A DNA stretch of 64,000 bases from Bradyrhizobium tropiciagri (GTDB taxonomy: Bacteria; Pseudomonadota; Alphaproteobacteria; Rhizobiales; Xanthobacteraceae): assembly GCF_018130545.1 (NCBI RefSeq), contig NZ_JAFCKF010000001.1, positions 1,178,001-1,242,000 of the forward strand, in the 5' to 3' direction. The notes beneath the pieces are model-generated. The model did not search any database, was not told the origin of the DNA, and saw nothing but the letters and a program-made list of their open reading frames with translations. Position numbers and translations under genes: made by a program. Of the stretch, positions 57,330-64,000 are shown piece by piece; within the stretch, counting starts at the first letter, position 1; every line of letters begins with the position of its first letter.

Positions 57330-58634
57330 CTAGAACGCCGTCCCCGCCCGCTTCGGCTTCTCGAGCTCGGCGGCCTCGCGCGGCACGGCGACGATGCGCA
57401 GCGCGGTGATGCGGTTGCGCTCGCGGCGGAGCACGCGGAAACGGAAGCCGTGGAAGGTGAAGCTCTGGCCGCGCTCCGGGATCGAGCGCGCTTCATGAAT
57501 CACGAGGCCAGCGACTGTGGTCGCCTCCTCGTCCGGCAGACGCCAGTCCATCGCGCGGTTGAGATCGCGGATCGGCACCGAGCCGTCGACCACGACCGAG
57601 CCGTCCGGCTGGGCACGGACACCGGCGACGACGACATCGTGCTCGTCGGAGATGTCGCCGACGATCTCCTCCAGGATGTCCTCCAGCGTCACCATGCCTT
57701 CGACCTCGCCATACTCGTCGACCACGAGGGCGAAGTGGGTCTTGCGGCGGCGGAACGCCTTCAGCTGCTCGGAGACCGGGCGCATCTCCGGCACGAACCA
57801 GGGCGGTAGCGCGATCGCGGAGGCATCGATCGCGGACATGTCACCCTCATTGGCGCGGATCGCGCGCAGCAGATCCTTGGCATGCAGCACGCCGACGATG
57901 TTCTCCGGCTTCTCGCGCCACAGCGGGATGCGGGTGTACTCGCTGGCCAGCACCTCGCGCACCAGTTCCTCGGGCGGCAGGTCGGCGTTGACCATGGTCA
58001 TCTCGGTGCGATGGACCATCACGTCGGAGACCTGCAGCTCGCTGAGGTCGAGCAGGCCGCCGAGCATGTCGCGATCCTGCTTCTCGACCTTGCCTTCGTG
58101 ATGCAGCAGGTCGACCGCGCCGCGCAGACGCTCGGTCGGCGACAGGATGGCCTGATGCGCGCCGATCTTGATGCCAAGCAGCCGCATCAGGACGCGCACG
58201 ATCCATTCGATGATGGTGAGAAGCGGCCCGAGCACGAACACCGTCAACCGCATCGGCCGGGCCACCAGCAGCGACAGCCGGTCCGGCGCATTGATGGCGA
58301 CGGTCTTGGGCAGCACTTCGGCGAAGATCACCACCAACACCGTCATCACACCGGTGGCATAGAGCACGCCGACATCGCCGAACCAGGCGGTGAAGATGCC
58401 GGTGGCGAGCGCCGAGGCGCCGATATTGGCGATGTTGTTGCCGAGCAGCAGCGCGCCGATCATCCGCTCGCGCATCGCCATCAGGCTCGAGACCACCGTG
58501 GCCTCGCTGTTGCCCTGCTTCGACAGCCGCAACATGCTGGCGCGCGAGGCACCGGTCAGCGCCGTCTCACTCGCCGAGAAGAAGGCGGAGACGAGCAGAC
58601 AGAGCAGCACGATCGAGAAGGTCAACCATCCCAC
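57330..58634 (-). CDS. CNNM/CorC (HlyC/CorC)-family membrane protein
   Basis: 434 residues. A DUF21/CNNM membrane domain (1-190; SAFFSASETALTGASRASML, GNNIANIGASALATGIFTAW), two CBS domains (about 205-325; VSDVMVHRTEMTMVNADLPP, FALVVDEYGEVEGMVTLEDI) and a C-terminal CorC_HlyC domain (LPDEEATTVAGLVIHEARSI). The family mediates Mg2+ or other divalent cation flux or its regulation. It lies 17 bases downstream of aroB; aroK-aroB-CNNM is a gene order I know from rhizobia. Confidence 0.93.
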   Translation of the reverse strand: MGWLTFSIVLLCLLVSAFFSASETALTGASRASMLRLSKQGNSEATVVSSLMAMRERMIGALLLGNNIANIGASALATGIFTAWFGDVGVLYATGVMTVLVVIFAEVLPKTVAINAPDRLSLLVARPMRLTVFVLGPLLTIIEWIVRVLMRLLGIKIGAHQAILSPTERLRGAVDLLHHEGKVEKQDRDMLGGLLDLSELQVSDVMVHRTEMTMVNADLPPEELVREVLASEYTRIPLWREKPENIVGVLHAKDLLRAIRANEGDMSAIDASAIALPPWFVPEMRPVSEQLKAFRRRKTHFALVVDEYGEVEGMVTLEDILEEIVGDISDEHDVVVAGVRAQPDGSVVVDGSVPIRDLNRAMDWRLPDEEATTVAGLVIHEARSIPERGQSFTFHGFRFRVLRRERNRITALRIVAVPREAAELEKPKRAGTAF

Positions 58635-58651
58635 TGAAATGATCCGTGGCT

Positions 58652-59794
58652 TCAGGCCTTGAGCTTGGCTTGCAGGAAGTCGCGCACCGGCTGCGGCTCG
58701 ACATTGTTGGCAATCACGGCGCGGCCGACCGCCTCGAGCAGGATGAAGGTGAGCTTGCCGCGCTTGACCTTCTTGTCCTGCGCCATCAGCGCCAGCAATG
58801 CGTCGGCATCGGCAAGGCCTTCCTGCTTGAACCCTGCGATATCCTGCAGGCGCGTCGGCAACCCTACCGCGGAAAGATGACGTGCGATGCGGGCCGCATC
58901 GTCCGATGAAATCATGCCGAGCTGCGCCGAGAATTCCGCCGCCAGCACCATGCCGACCGAGACGCCCTCGCCGTGGAACAGGCGATCGGAGAAGCCGGTC
59001 GCGGCTTCCAGCGCATGGCCGAAGGTGTGGCCGAGATTGAGCAGCGCGCGCTCGCCGGTCTCGCGCTCGTCACGGGACACGACGCCGGCCTTGGCGCGGC
59101 AGGAGGTTGCGATCGCATGCTCGCGACCGGCGCCGCCGGCGAAGATATCGCCATGGTTCTTTTCCAGCCAGGCGAAGAACGCCTCGTCACCGAGGATGCC
59201 GTATTTCGCGACCTCGGCGTAGCCGGCGCGGAACTGGCGCGGCGACAGCGTGTCGAGCACCGAGGTATCGGCGATGACCAGCACCGGCTGATGGAAGGCA
59301 CCGATCAGGTTCTTGCCCTGCGGCGAGTTGATGCCGGTCTTGCCGCCGACCGAGGAATCGACTTGCGCCAGCAGCGAGGTCGGCACCTGCACGAAATCGA
59401 CGCCGCGACGCAGGATCGCGGCCGCGAAGCCGGCGAGATCGCCGACCACGCCGCCGCCGAGCGCGATCACCAGATCGTTGCGCTCGATCTTCGCCGCGAT
59501 CAGCGCCTCGCTGACCTGCGTCAGCGTGGCGTAGCTCTTCGAGCCCTCGCCCTCCTCGACGACGATCCGCGACGTCGGCACGCCCGCGGCAGTGAGCGAC
59601 GCCTCGGCCGGCTCGAGCCAGTGCTTGGCAACGGTGCGGTCGGTGACGATCGCGGTGCGCACCCCGGGCCGCAGCGCTGCGATGCGTTCGCCGAGCGAGG
59701 CCAGCACGTCGCGGCCGATGACGATGTCATATGCGCGGTCGCCGAGCGCGACATCGACGGTAACCGAGGCAGAATGTTTCAAGGGCGCAGTCAT
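58652..59794 (-). CDS. aroB: 3-dehydroquinate synthase
   Basis: 380 residues. The NAD- and Zn-dependent enzyme converts DAHP to 3-dehydroquinate in the shikimate pathway. Seen: NAD loop LVIALGGGVVGDLAGFAAAI, the active-site strand FVQVPTSLLAQVDSSVGGKT, and the zinc ligands in LNLGHTFGHALE and FHGEGVSVGM. Start overlaps the aroK stop by four bases (ATGA). Confidence 0.97.
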   Translation of the reverse strand: MTAPLKHSASVTVDVALGDRAYDIVIGRDVLASLGERIAALRPGVRTAIVTDRTVAKHWLEPAEASLTAAGVPTSRIVVEEGEGSKSYATLTQVSEALIAAKIERNDLVIALGGGVVGDLAGFAAAILRRGVDFVQVPTSLLAQVDSSVGGKTGINSPQGKNLIGAFHQPVLVIADTSVLDTLSPRQFRAGYAEVAKYGILGDEAFFAWLEKNHGDIFAGGAGREHAIATSCRAKAGVVSRDERETGERALLNLGHTFGHALEAATGFSDRLFHGEGVSVGMVLAAEFSAQLGMISSDDAARIARHLSAVGLPTRLQDIAGFKQEGLADADALLALMAQDKKVKRGKLTFILLEAVGRAVIANNVEPQPVRDFLQAKLKA

Positions 59795-60423
59795 GGGGTC
59801 GCGTTCAATCCATCAGGTGGCGGCTCGTCGGCCGGACGCACGCCGCACAGATGTGCATGCAGGGCCGCGAGACATTCGTCGACGATGCGATCGTGCGGCA
59901 CGTCCCGCGAGGCAATCGTCAAATCGGCGTTCTTGTAGACCGGTTCGCGCTCGCTGAGCAGCCGGTTGACTGTCGCCTCCGGATCGGCGGTCTGCAGCAG
60001 CGGACGGTCGGCGCGGCGGCGGACCCTGCGCATGATGATATCACTGTCGGCCTTGAGCCAGATCGAGATCGCGCGGTCGCGGATCCGGCTGCGGGTCTCC
60101 TCGCGCATGAAGGCGCCGCCGCCCGTCGCCAGCACGACCGAGCCGCTGTCGAGAATGCGGGCGATCACCCGCGCCTCGCCGTCGCGGAAATACGGCTCAC
60201 CGTGGGTTTCGAAGATCTCCGGGATCGTCATGCGGGCCGCCGCCTCGATCTCGGTGTCGGCATCGGCGAAGGGTAGCTTGAGCCGCGCCGCCATCCGCCG
60301 GCCGATGGTCGACTTGCCGGCTCCCATCATGCCGACCAGCACGATCGACCGCGTCCCCAGCGCGGCCGCGATATCGGCCTCCAGGGGCGGGTGGGTGGGC
60401 GCCGGTACGGCTGCGTCGGACAT
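59791..60423 (-). CDS. aroK: Shikimate kinase
   Basis: 210 residues from the ATG at 60423 (MSDAAVPAPTHPPLEAD); a frame 15 codons longer is also open. It phosphorylates shikimate with ATP. Walker A GMMGAGKSTIGRRMA, the shikimate-binding DADTEIEAAA and ILDSGSVVLATGGGAF with the GGG loop, and the lid region RRVRRRADRPLLQ are visible. The 30-residue N-terminal extension is common in the order. First gene of aroK-aroB-CNNM; it diverges from the small protein and xerD. Confidence 0.96.
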   Translation of the reverse strand: MSDAAVPAPTHPPLEADIAAALGTRSIVLVGMMGAGKSTIGRRMAARLKLPFADADTEIEAAARMTIPEIFETHGEPYFRDGEARVIARILDSGSVVLATGGGAFMREETRSRIRDRAISIWLKADSDIIMRRVRRRADRPLLQTADPEATVNRLLSEREPVYKNADLTIASRDVPHDRIVDECLAALHAHLCGVRPADEPPPDGLNATP

Positions 60424-60568
60424 CAAAAAGCTCGGATATTGGGACGAATTGTTCGGAATTCGAGCCACCTATACTACCCCCGGCGATACCGTTACCAGCG
60501 ACTCTTGCAACCGCGCGGGGAACATGTTGGATGATTTCATTGGTTAATTCGCCGCCCGAGTCGCCTCC

Positions 60569-60715
60569 ATGCCCAGCCTGTTCCGCTTCCTGACGGTCGT
60601 CGCCGTGATTTTCGGGATCGGCTACGGCATCGTCTTCGCCCTGGCGAATTACGTGCAGCCGAAACCACGGGAAATGACGGTGACCATCCCGCCGGATAAG
60701 TTCCTCAAGAAATAG
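60569..60715 (+). CDS. Small single-helix membrane protein upstream of xerD
   Basis: 48 residues: MPSLFRFLTVVAVIFGIGYG, then IVFALANYVQPKPREMTVTI and PPDKFLKK. One membrane helix (6-26) and a charged tail. CGCCTCC before the start offers no clear Shine-Dalgarno. The gene ends 16 bases before xerD and shares its direction. The peptide looks like a true membrane mini-protein rather than noise, as it has no rare codons, a well-formed helix and a polar tail; function unknown. Confidence 0.65.
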   Translation: MPSLFRFLTVVAVIFGIGYGIVFALANYVQPKPREMTVTIPPDKFLKK

Positions 60716-60731
60716 CCGCTATGATTCCGGC

Positions 60732-61724
60732 ATGCCCGTAGCAGCCAAGATTCCCGCCAAGCACCAAGCCAGGCCACCTATCAAGTCCTCCGACGCCAAA
60801 CTGACCGCGTTGTTCCTCGACATGCTCGCCGCGGAACAGGGCGCAGGCGTGAACACGCTCGACGCCTACCGGCGCGACCTCACCGATTTCTCCGACTACC
60901 TCGCCCATACCGGCACCGATTTCACCAGTGCCGACACCGAGGCGCTGCGCGGCTACCTCGCGGACCTCGATACCAGGGGCTTCAAGTCGACCAGCGTGGC
61001 GCGGCGGCTGTCGGCGATGCGGCATCTCTACCGCTTCCTGCTCAACGAGCGGGTCCGAGCCGACGATCCGGCGGCGATCCTGTCCGGGCCGAAGCGCGGC
61101 CGCGGCCTGCCCAAGGTGCTGTCGATCGCCGATGTCGACCGCATGCTGACGCGGGCGAAGGAGCTGACCGAGACCGATGTCTCGCCGGCGCAGCGGCTGC
61201 GCGCGCTGCGGCTCTATTGCCTGCTCGAAGTGCTCTACGCCACCGGCCTGCGCGTCTCCGAGCTGGTATCGCTGCCGGTCTCCGCGGCCCGGCGCGACGC
61301 GCGGATGATCGTGGTCCGCGGCAAGGGCAACAAGGAGCGGCTGGTGCCGCTGAATGATGCCTCGCGCCAGGCGATGGCGGACTACCTCGCCGCGATGGAG
61401 GTGATGCAGCCGAAGGCGAAGAAGGCAGCAGCATCGAAATGGCTGTTTCCGTCCTCCGGCGAGAGCGGCCATCTGACCCGGCAGCATTTCGCCCGCGACC
61501 TGAAGGAGCTCGCGAGCGCCTCCGGCCTCGCGCCGCGGCTGGTCTCGCCGCACGTGCTGCGTCATGCGTTTGCCAGCCATCTGCTGCACAATGGCGCGGA
61601 CCTGCGCATCGTGCAGACCCTGCTCGGCCATACCGATATCTCGACCACCCAGATCTACACCCATGTGGTCGAGGAGCGACTGAAGAGCCTGGTCCGTGAC
61701 CTGCATCCGCTGGCGGAGAAGTAA
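60732..61724 (+). CDS. xerD: Tyrosine recombinase XerD
   Basis: 330 residues. N-terminal SAM-like core-binding domain ([37 protein letters not shown]) and C-terminal catalytic domain with Arg in [13 protein letters not shown] near 174, Lys in [10 protein letters not shown] near 198, [12 protein letters not shown] (His 274, Arg 277), His in [10 protein letters not shown] near 300 and the nucleophile Tyr in QIYTHV near 309. With XerC it resolves chromosome dimers at dif. It is the usual alphaproteobacterial neighbour of aroK and accA, not an integrase of a mobile element. Confidence 0.93.
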   Translation: MPVAAKIPAKHQARPPIKSSDAKLTALFLDMLAAEQGAGVNTLDAYRRDLTDFSDYLAHTGTDFTSADTEALRGYLADLDTRGFKSTSVARRLSAMRHLYRFLLNERVRADDPAAILSGPKRGRGLPKVLSIADVDRMLTRAKELTETDVSPAQRLRALRLYCLLEVLYATGLRVSELVSLPVSAARRDARMIVVRGKGNKERLVPLNDASRQAMADYLAAMEVMQPKAKKAAASKWLFPSSGESGHLTRQHFARDLKELASASGLAPRLVSPHVLRHAFASHLLHNGADLRIVQTLLGHTDISTTQIYTHVVEERLKSLVRDLHPLAEK

Positions 61725-61936
61725 GCCCGGGGCACCCTGATCGGGTCGGGACATCGATACCGTCACCTCATCCGCCTTGACTTCCGCGCCGTCTCCGCAG
61801 AAAGAGCGTCACCTGCCTGCGATCCCGAAGCGTGCATTCCGCTGGAATGCGCGTTAACCGATTGAAGTTACAAAACTTCTCTTGTCACCGCCGAAACCGC
61901 TTCGCCCCTCGCATTGTTCCTCCCTATATTGAGTTG

Positions 61937-62899
61937 ATGCCCGACCCGATGCGCAGCTATCTCGACTTCGAAAAACCCGTCGCCGAGCTTGAATCCAAGA
62001 TCGACGAGTTGCGCACGCTTGCCGCCAGCGGCAGCGACATCGGCGACGAGGTCGCGCGGATCGAGGACAAGGCGGCGCAGGCGCTGACCGACCTCTATGC
62101 CAATCTGACACCGTGGCAGAAGACGCTGGTAGCGCGGCATCCGCAGCGGCCGCACTTCACCGATTTCGTCAGTGGCCTGATCACCGAATTCACGCCGATG
62201 GCCGGCGACCGCAAATTCGCCGACGACGAGGCCCTGATCGGCGGCTTCGGCCGCTTCCGCGGCGAGAGCATTTGCGTGGTCGGCCAGGAGAAAGGTGCCA
62301 CCACCGACAGCCGCATCAAGCACAATTTCGGCATGGCGCGGCCCGAAGGCTACCGCAAGGCGGTGCGCCTGATGGAGATGGCCGACCGCTTCGGCATCCC
62401 GGTGCTGTCGATCGTCGATTCCGCCGGCGCCTATCCCGGCATCGGCGCCGAGGAACGCGGCCAGGCCGAGGCGATCGCGCGCTCGACCGACGCCTGCCTG
62501 TCGCTCGGCGTGCCCAATGTCGCGATCGTCACCGGCGAGGGCATGTCGGGCGGAGCCATCGCCATCACTACCGCCAACCGCGTGCTGATGATGGAGCACG
62601 CGATCTACAGCGTGATCTCGCCGGAGGCAGCGTCCTCGATCCTGTGGCGCGACGGCAGCAAGGCGCAGGAAGCCGCCAACAGCATGAAGATCACCGCGCA
62701 GGACATGCTGCGCTTCGGCGTGATCGACCAGATCCTCAAGGAGCCCTCGGGCGGCGCTCATCGCGACCCCGCCGCGATGATCACGACGACCGGCGACGCC
62801 ATCGCCCAGGCGCTCAACGACCTACGAAATCTTGATCCGGACGCGATTCGCAAACAGCGGCGCCAGAAGTTCCTGGATATCGGCCGCAAGCTGGGCTGA
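61937..62899 (+). CDS. accA: Acetyl-CoA carboxylase carboxyltransferase subunit alpha
   Basis: 320 residues from the ATG at 61937 (MPDPMRSYLDFEKPVAELES); a longer upstream frame is not favoured because 320 is the usual family length. Carboxyltransferase fold of the crotonase type: GGFGRFRGESICVVGQEKG, VLSIVDSAGAYPGIGAEERG and GEGMSGGAIAITTANRVLMM forming the CoA/biotin site. With AccD it makes malonyl-CoA for fatty-acid synthesis. The 212-base gap after xerD shows no gene. Confidence 0.97.
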   Translation: MPDPMRSYLDFEKPVAELESKIDELRTLAASGSDIGDEVARIEDKAAQALTDLYANLTPWQKTLVARHPQRPHFTDFVSGLITEFTPMAGDRKFADDEALIGGFGRFRGESICVVGQEKGATTDSRIKHNFGMARPEGYRKAVRLMEMADRFGIPVLSIVDSAGAYPGIGAEERGQAEAIARSTDACLSLGVPNVAIVTGEGMSGGAIAITTANRVLMMEHAIYSVISPEAASSILWRDGSKAQEAANSMKITAQDMLRFGVIDQILKEPSGGAHRDPAAMITTTGDAIAQALNDLRNLDPDAIRKQRRQKFLDIGRKLG

Positions 62900-63062
62900 G
62901 CCGCCCAAACGGCCGAATTTTTCGCCCAAATCGACCAATTTTGCCGCAATTGGGCCCCGAGCCGGGTCTTTAACGTTCCTTGAACCATGCCTGCTACCGT
63001 GAAGGCTGTCAGCCCCGGTTCAGGTTGCGAGCAGGGGTGGTCGAAGGCTAATATTTTACACA

Positions 63063-64000
63063 ATGGCTTCAGGGCATATTCGCCGTGTTGGGGTCGCGAA
63101 AATCGCCCGGTGGGTGTGGAGCTCGGACTTGACTCATCGCACGCTCGTACGCGCGCTTCTGACTTCAGCGGTTCTCGCCGCGGGCGTCATGCTCGCCGGT
63201 TGTGATAGCGACCAGATCTCGCTCGCCCAGAACGCCAAGGCCAACCAGCCGGTCCCGCCAAAGCTCGTCGCCGCCATGGCCGAGAAGGACATGGACATGC
63301 AGTCGCCGATCCTGGTGCGGCTGTTCAAGCAGGAGGCCGAGCTCGAGGTCTGGAAGCAGACCCGCTCCGGTCAGTTCGCGCTGCTCAAGACCTATCCGAT
63401 CTGCCGCTGGTCGGGCGACCTCGGCCCCAAGGTCCGCGAAGGCGACCGCCAGGCGCCGGAAGGATTCTACTCGATCAACCCGAGCCAGATGAATCCGCAG
63501 TCGGCCTACTATCTCTCGTTCAACACCGGCTATCCCAACGCTTTCGACAAATCGCTCGGCCGCACCGGTTCGGAGCTGATGGTGCATGGCGACTGCTCCT
63601 CGCGCGGCTGCTACGCGATGACCGATGAGCAGATCGCCGAGATCTACTCGCTCGGTCGCGAATCCTTCTTCGGCGGCCAGAAGGCGTTCCAGTTCCAGGC
63701 CTATCCGTTCCGGATGACGCCGGTGAACATGGCCAAGCACCGCAATAATCCGAACATGCCTTTCTGGAAGATGATCAAGGAAGGCAATGATCATTTCGAG
63801 GTGACGAAGCAGGAGCCAAAGGTCGATTTCTGCGAGAAGAAGTATGTCTTCGACGCGGTGAAGACGCCTGACGCCACGCGCGATCCGGTGTTCAATGCGT
63901 CGGCGAAGTGCCCGGCCTATGTGATCCCCGAGGAGATCGCGAGCGCCGTGCGCGAGAAGGAGCAGCGCGACAACGCCGAGATGGCCAAGCTGGTGTCCAA
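63063..64000 (+). CDS. YafK-type L,D-transpeptidase lipoprotein, 3' end missing
   Basis: The frame opens at the ATG at 63063 and runs off the right edge after 312 codons. A basic N-terminus and hydrophobic LLTSAVLAAGVMLAGC lipobox make it a lipoprotein. The YkuD-like catalytic region is complete: ILVRLFKQEAELEVWKQTRS, KVREGDRQAPEGFYSINPSQ and the active site MVHGDCSSRGCYAMTDEQI with the nucleophile Cys. In Escherichia coli YafK/DpaA cuts the link between lipoprotein and peptidoglycan. The C-terminal region continues with further Cys residues before the edge. Confidence 0.9.
   Translation, partial: MASGHIRRVGVAKIARWVWSSDLTHRTLVRALLTSAVLAAGVMLAGCDSDQISLAQNAKANQPVPPKLVAAMAEKDMDMQSPILVRLFKQEAELEVWKQTRSGQFALLKTYPICRWSGDLGPKVREGDRQAPEGFYSINPSQMNPQSAYYLSFNTGYPNAFDKSLGRTGSELMVHGDCSSRGCYAMTDEQIAEIYSLGRESFFGGQKAFQFQAYPFRMTPVNMAKHRNNPNMPFWKMIKEGNDHFEVTKQEPKVDFCEKKYVFDAVKTPDATRDPVFNASAKCPAYVIPEEIASAVREKEQRDNAEMAKLVS

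Noticed and set aside
60732-61724. Integrase of a mobile element
   Set aside because: Protein length, active-site pattern and aroK/accA neighbours fit housekeeping XerD; no att repeats or cargo are near.

Overview
The window reads as chromosomal DNA of a GC-rich alphaproteobacterium, most likely Bradyrhizobium or a close relative (inference). The grounds are the codon and G+C style, the gene blocks aroK-aroB-CNNM/CorC, xerD-accA, Suv3-type helicase-S4-fdxA-carD and cobS-cobT, a cyoABCD-SURF1-RegB/RegA cluster, and several interspersed palindromic repeat families of a kind common in that genus, including repeats bounded by GAGCATGATC and repeats starting GTCATTGCGAG. I see no tRNA or rRNA gene, no CRISPR array, no intact prophage or insertion sequence.

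Layout. 1-9.1 kb (minus): start of an enoyl-CoA hydratase, an orphan branched-chain amino-acid-type solute-binding protein, and a 2508-residue repetitive, probably exported protein with seven tandem repeats of exactly 312 bp. 9.5-14.7 kb: an SNase-like exported nuclease, an M48 lipoprotein protease, a small cytochrome c, an outer-membrane barrel and a metabolite:H+ symporter. 14.8-21.8 kb (plus): cyoABCD quinol oxidase, SURF1 and a RegB/RegA-type redox two-component pair, preceded by a perfect 23-bp palindrome. 21.9-31.1 kb: an MFS protein; the helicase-S4-ferredoxin-CarD block; a DUF3108 protein; rpmB with a near-consensus promoter and a terminator. 31.2-33.5 kb: an atypical, AT-richer stretch with a chimeric ORF (Z1-like ATPase head joined to the tail of a DNA methyltransferase) and repeat-laden intergenic DNA.

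33.6-48.7 kb is accessory metabolism: two more orphan solute-binding proteins, an HSL-type hydrolase, a monooxygenase fused to an NTF2-like domain, a three-domain phospholipid acyltransferase (transporter + PlsC + acyl-ACP synthetase), a TetR regulator with twin operators, a membrane-anchored CadC-like regulator, a luciferase-like oxidoreductase, an old yellow enzyme and a Tat-exported phytase-like esterase. 48.7-52 kb: cobS-GNAT-cobT with gaps of a few bases. 52-55.4 kb: DedA protein and a divergent pair of citrate synthases, one carrying a MerR-like DNA-binding head, separated by palindromes. 55.5-64 kb: a C-terminal J-domain protein divergent from bolA, a small exported protein, the aroK-aroB-CNNM operon, a 48-aa membrane protein, xerD, accA and the start of a YafK-type L,D-transpeptidase lipoprotein.

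Systems that appear to work together are the quinol oxidase with its assembly factor and redox regulators, the two AAA+/VWA subunits of cobaltochelatase, the shikimate pair, and the TetR/acyltransferase divergon. No intact new defence system is visible; the chimeric ORF at 31.3 kb is the best trace of one and looks like a deletion remnant.
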